A stretch of DNA of 64,000 nucleotides, from NCBI GenBank assembly GCA_002943765.1, contig PQWQ01000005.1, positions 2,667,001-2,731,000 of the forward strand, read 5' to 3'. The notes under the pieces were generated by a model. It did no database searches. It saw nothing but the letters and a program-made list of their open reading frames with translations, and was not told the DNA's origin. The DNA comes from Psoroptes ovis. Taxonomy: Eukaryota; Arthropoda; Arachnida; Sarcoptiformes; Psoroptidae. Below, one piece after another: positions 59,052 to 64,000 of this stretch. Within the stretch, counting starts at the first letter, position 1. Each line of letters starts with the position of its first letter. Position numbers and translations under genes: made by a program.

Positions 59052-61235
59052 TCACCTACACATAACTTTTTTCGATAAACGACGAATTTTTTTACTTGAA
59101 TTTTGATTAAAATTATTATTATTATTATTAGTATTTGATATGAATGATTGCTGCTGATTTTGTTGTAGCTGTTGTTGTTGTTGTTGATAATTTACATTAT
59201 TATTATTATTACTATTATTATTATCATTAAATATCATTTGTGGAAATATTGTTGATATATTAATACAACGATTAACTTTTGTTGTTGTTAATATCATTGA
59301 TTCATTATTATTATTACTGCTATTATGTTGATTATCCATATGATTAATATTCAATTTTCTACGTTTTAATTCACGATGTTGTTGCTGTTGTCGTTGTTGT
59401 TGCTTGAAATAATTATAATGATGTTTGGTCAACAAACACTGTAAACGTGGTTCACGTTTCAATTGATCATTAAATATTTGTTCACCTAATCGTTCCCAAT
59501 CATTACAGATGCCATCTTCGGCATGTTTCATTGGTTTTAGTTGATTATGACTTAAACGATGATCAAAATGATAATGACGATGATAATAATGATGATCAAT
59601 TTCAATTTTTGTAAAATGTCTACATTTTAAAAATTTTTTCCGTATCTTATTATTCACAGCCATTGGCATTCCATTTTTATTGAATGTCAATATTAAATTA
59701 TTATCTTTAGCTAATGAATACATTAAATAATCACCGGCAACAATTTCATTAAAGCTACATGAACACCAATCAAAACAATCCTAAAGAAAACGATAAAATG
59801 CAAAAAATGTCAGTTGATAATTAATAATCAATTGTATAATTATTGAATAGAAATTAATTAAAATAAATCGAATTGATTTGAAGCAATTAATCGATGGATT
59901 GACAGCTATTAGCACAGAAGCAAGCGAGAGAAAAAATGCGCAACAAGTTGCAAAAAAACATCAAAATTTAATGGCAGCAAATAAAAATAGCCATCAAACA
60001 AACACTTATCACCACTTTAAGTGGTCAAAGTCATGCAATTCAAAAATAAACTTGAAAAAATTCCATGGAAATTCGAATGGAATGCTGAAAATTACATGTT
60101 TTGATTATCAAAAAAAAAGGAAGAAAGAAAATTATCACGTGTACGAATCAATCAAAAACAAATATTTAAAAAAATTTGAATTCACAAAATCAATCGACGA
60201 TTGACGTATCAATAATCAATAAATCAATTGATTAACAGAGTCGAACGCTAATTTACATAAAAAATAATTGAAATGTTAAATTGTCAGAAGAAAATGATTA
60301 TAAATTAACAAATTGATTGTGGTAACTGGTACGAATTTCTAATTTTGGTGCAAAAAAAAGTGGATTCAAGGAATGAATGAATTCAATCAATTTTAGCGGA
60401 CAAGAGAAAATTGACAATGATAATCAATGATGATAATCAATTGTGTATATTTTAAGTAATCATCGATATATTTTGCCCATTGAATTTCGATTTTTTTTTT
60501 TTTTTTTGAATAACTTAATTTGTACTCAAATGTATTCAAATATTAAATATTTCTACAAATAATCTAAACAAATTTGTAAAATTTGTAATAATATATTGAT
60601 GATAAAACAAACAAACAAATGTACAGCGAATCATTTGAGTACATGATATGATTTTTGGTTTTTTTTTTTTTTTTGAATATATTTTAGCTACTTGAATTGA
60701 TGATAATTTGTTTGGGGAAATTTGATAGTTGATTCAATTGAACAATTTTCTACAACTTTTGAAAATTCAAAGACCAAAGACCTAAGAAAAAAATTAAGGT
60801 TTGGTTGTGGTTTGTTGGCCACAGAATGACCAAACAATTTTAAAAATGGCACCATAAAACATCACAACCTAAGCAATAATCATAGTCATAATCATATTTT
60901 CAAAAATAATTATAATTTAAGAGGTTTTATAATTTTATGATATGAAATGATTGACAGATACAAAAATATAGACATGATAATTTTCATTTGGACTAATTTC
61001 TCCAAACACTAAATTAACGATAATTACAAGTAATTCAGTTGGTACGTGGGTATATATGTTTTAAGGTATTTTAAAGGTATTTAAGGGTGGAAAAAAAATT
61101 CAAAAAAAAAATAAAATAAAATACAAACCTTTGCAATAACAAGACCGGTATTAGGATTGATGCATAAAAATTTTCGCTGCCTTGGCCACCAAATACCGAA
61201 ACCATTGTATTTGGATGGAATGAATGTTATATGAG
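59052..61235 (-). CDS. Fibroblast growth factor (FGF8/pyramus-thisbe-like), 3' exons only
   Basis: Two joined exons, 61235..61129 (107 nt) and 59780..59052 (729 nt), separated by a 1.35-kb phase-0 intron (AAAG/GTTTGT..TTTAG). The first reads RQRKFLCINPNTGLVIAK and the second DCFDWCSCSFNEIVAGDYLM, then NNLILTFNKNGMPMAVN. This is the FGF beta-trefoil core ('yLCmn..GkL..k...dC.F.Eiv..nyy..y......w.laf.kkGrp.kg'), closest in pattern to FGF8. After the core come His- and Gln/Asn-rich tails and a basic end (SKKIRRLSKKVMCR), far longer than in vertebrate FGFs. Upstream exons with the signal peptide were not found within 61236-64000 and may lie outside. It is a secreted ligand for receptor tyrosine kinase FGFR. 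Confidence 0.82.
59781..61128. other. FGF intron (1.35 kb)
   Basis: AT-rich intron with T runs at about 60.49 and 60.66 kb. The open frame at 59878-60204 on the other strand is unsupported. Confidence 0.6.
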
Positions 61236-64000
61236 CTATTTAATGACGGGGGAGAGAAATTAAAAGATTAATATTTTTCGAATTGAAATTAATCAGAATA
61301 ATAAAAAATATGTCAGGGAAGGGATAATCCTTTAAAAAATATGAAATGAAATCAATGAAAATGAAAACCTCAATCACAGACTGAAATCTAGATGAGCAGA
61401 CATCTATAATTTCATCCATATTTTCAACTCTTCCTTATTAAACCTTTGAAATCTTTTCAAAAAAATTGAATTGAATTAGATTGAAATTAAATCAATTCAA
61501 TTATACACACACAAATCATCAAAAATGCCTGGGAATCTCATCCATCTAAGTGAATTTAAAATGATTTTTCATCAACCTAATCCATATATTATACAATTAA
61601 AATAATCAACAAACAGAAAACAGCAACAAAAAACGATAAAACGCCTACGATTAAATAGAAAATTATTATTTTCATTCCAATACAAACACAATCTGAAAAT
61701 AGATAAATAGAAAAAACGAATATTATTATTATTATTCTACCATCATCATCGTAAACATCATCAACATCAAACATCATTATCATAACCATTATCGACAAGA
61801 TATTATACGAAAAATAAAGCAATGAGGAACATCTACAATGATTAATAATGTGAAAACAGATGAAATAAAGTCAATAATAAATTCTGAATGATTCAAAACG
61901 AATAATCAAAATTCTGAATTGAAAAATGAAATAAATGTAAACATTGATGATACATAGGCATGGAATTAATTCAATAAATTCATTCATTCATTTGTTCAAA
62001 TGATCTCATTTTTTTGGCTTCGAAATTCAATCATTTAATAATGTATAATCTTACTATTGAATGATACAGATTACCATTCAAAGATTGAAGACATTTTCTA
62101 TTCATTCATAGATTCAAGACATTTTAGTTTCATTAATTTGATTCAGAGTTCAAATGTCTACAATTCATCAATGATGATAATATTATGTAACAAAGGTTAT
62201 TGTATGTCCATATAATGTAATACACAAGATTATACGTATTAAAATATGGTATACATTTGAATATGTATTACAAGAATAAGGTTACATTTATAAGGTTATA
62301 CCATTCATTCATTCATTTATTTGGTCATAAAACCGACAACGATTTAAAGGCTTAAATAATGCACAATGATACACACATTTGAATAGTTGTATGCCAAACA
62401 AAAAAAAAACAAGGAATACAAAACAAAAGCAATTATTTTCACTGTGCATAGACATTCAATTGTAATTGTTTCAAAATTTTGATTTTGGTCAAAACAAAAA
62501 ACAAAAACATGGAAAAAATAAATCATAATTTATAATTACAATAAGAACAATAATTATTATTATTATTGGTTTAGCATCTCTTTGTGCGTAGGCGAAATGA
62601 TGAATTAGAAAAAACATAAAGGAAAAAAGCAAAATTTTTAATTTCCCTGAATTCCTAAATGAAAAAAAAATTCAAAAGATAAATATTTACACCTGTGTCA
62701 AGCCATCAGAAATTTTTTGGCCAAGTTGTGCGAAAAGTTTTCCATGATTTTCAATGGTGATCCTATGAAGGATTCATGGAGAACTTTATGGACAAACTCG
62801 CTAAAATATTTATTATGCAAGATGCATTGATGAATGTTAGAGAATAAACACAAACAAAGCAACTGAAAATAATGAATGAATGAATGGAATTAATGCTTTG
62901 TTTTCTTTGATTGAAAAACAAATTCTTCATTCAATTTGCATTCTCAATATATTTTGTGAATAAATATTTTGACAAGTCATCGCTTGCTCAAGTCAAGTCT
63001 TAAGGTTTTTAAGTATTTTCATCACACATTCATTGCTCATTATTTCTGATTATTTAACATTCCACATTCCATTTGATCAAAATCAAATGGAATTCTTTTT
63101 CTTTGATTTATTGAATCAAAGCAAAAAAACAAAGCTCTTATCGATAGAAAAACAAACAAACAAACATTTTTTTTTTTTTTTTTTTGATGAATGCGGAACA
63201 CACACACACACGCACACAGGTAAACAATGAATTTCCAGCCAAACAAACATTGCAGTCATACAGGTAAATACCTACATAATACATTTAAAAAAAAATGTAA
63301 ATAAACAAATACAAACACACAAAACACAATTCAAATACAAACAAATAAACACACACAAATACAAATGTATGTAAATATTGATAAATAATTACGGAATTCA
63401 TTACAACACACAAACAAATGCACACAAATAAATTCAAATTTTTCAAACAATTGACTTGTCGTCGTTTGTTTGTTTGAAATTTGTTTTTCAAAAAATATTT
63501 CAAGATTTATTTTCTTTCGATTTTTTATTGATTTTTAAATCCGGCAATTTCACAATTTTCAAAACATCAACCATTCAACAGGTGTCATTCGTTTGCTGCT
63601 GCTTATTATTATCAAACAATCAATTTGCCATTCTTGAGCATTATTCCGAGCCGTTTATCATTTTTTTTTTTTTTTTTTTTTTTTTGGTTTTGAATTTGTT
63701 TTGAAGCTAAAAGCACCTTTAAATTCCGTGTAAATATTGATGCTAAACACTGACGCACACACACATACTAAGGTAAAACACTGAGGTAAAACAATGATTA
63801 TTGTTGTTTTTACCTTTGTACAAACAAATGAACAAATGTACAAATAATAATCATCATTTAAATCTATGAATCAGTGTATGAATAAATGAATAAAAACAAA
63901 CAAACAGAACTCATAAGTAACTCAGGTAGCCGGGTTTTTTTCTCGAAAATTTTTCAAGTTTAAGATTTGAAATATTTTCAATGGTATTTTTGCAATTTCT
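61236..64000. other. Region upstream of the FGF exons, gene-poor
   Basis: 2.8 kb with microsatellites and homopolymers (CA-rich at 63.2 kb, CAAA-rich at 63.3-63.43 kb, T run 63661-63685) and no coding exon that I can support on either strand. By position it is probably FGF intron or promoter DNA. Confidence 0.5.

Noticed and set aside
62690..62790. Possible upstream FGF exon (minus) ending at CACAG/GTGTAA
   Set aside because: The phase required by the next exon gives a stop five codons before the donor; no FGF motif is visible.

Overview
The window looks like nuclear DNA of an animal, most likely an acariform (astigmatan, house-dust-mite-like) mite. This is an inference from very AT-rich sequence, introns mostly of 50-100 bp with GT..AG ends, metazoan-only genes (FGF, tetraspanin, MAD1, COG5) and a large tandem family of multi-pass membrane proteins of chemoreceptor type. 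No rRNA, tRNA or CRISPR array was found. Gene models were built by hand from splice sites, reading phase and comparison between paralogues.

Left third (1-25 kb): six head-to-tail copies (here A to F) of one three-exon gene on the minus strand. Exon 1 is 754 nt in every undamaged copy, followed by a phase-1 intron, an exon 2 of about 740 nt, a phase-0 intron, and a 66-69 nt last exon encoding the final membrane segment. C, D and F are intact. A and B each carry a 1-nt frameshift, and A runs off the window. E is intact except that exon 2 is split by a 9,045-bp DNA transposon (12013-21057) with 13-bp perfect terminal inverted repeats and a TA target-site duplication. The transposon carries an apparently intact four-exon DDE-type transposase gene of 911 aa, plus about 6 kb of other DNA including a decayed copia reverse transcriptase fragment. 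A mosaic of dead gypsy and copia retroelements lies at 2.3-3.7 kb.

Middle and right (25-64 kb): mostly single-copy housekeeping genes, often as divergent or convergent pairs. In order: an unrecognised Gln-rich coiled-coil protein with an N-myristoylation-like start; pyruvate dehydrogenase E1-alpha divergent from EDF1/MBF1; YOD1 deubiquitinase convergent with OGFOD3; an 8.6-kb gene-poor stretch; a five-exon tetraspanin; the two complex III assembly micropeptides UQCC5 (SMIM4/sloth1) and UQCC6 (brawnin/sloth2) side by side, divergent from LSM3; COG5 convergent with MAD1; two tandem ACAD8 (isobutyryl-CoA dehydrogenase) genes, one of which has lost its catalytic Glu; and the 3' exons of an FGF.

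Most notable: the complete, probably recent transposon inside a receptor exon (removing it with one TA restores the frame exactly), the receptor-like tandem family itself, the conserved UQCC5/UQCC6 pair, and the ACAD8 pseudoenzyme candidate.
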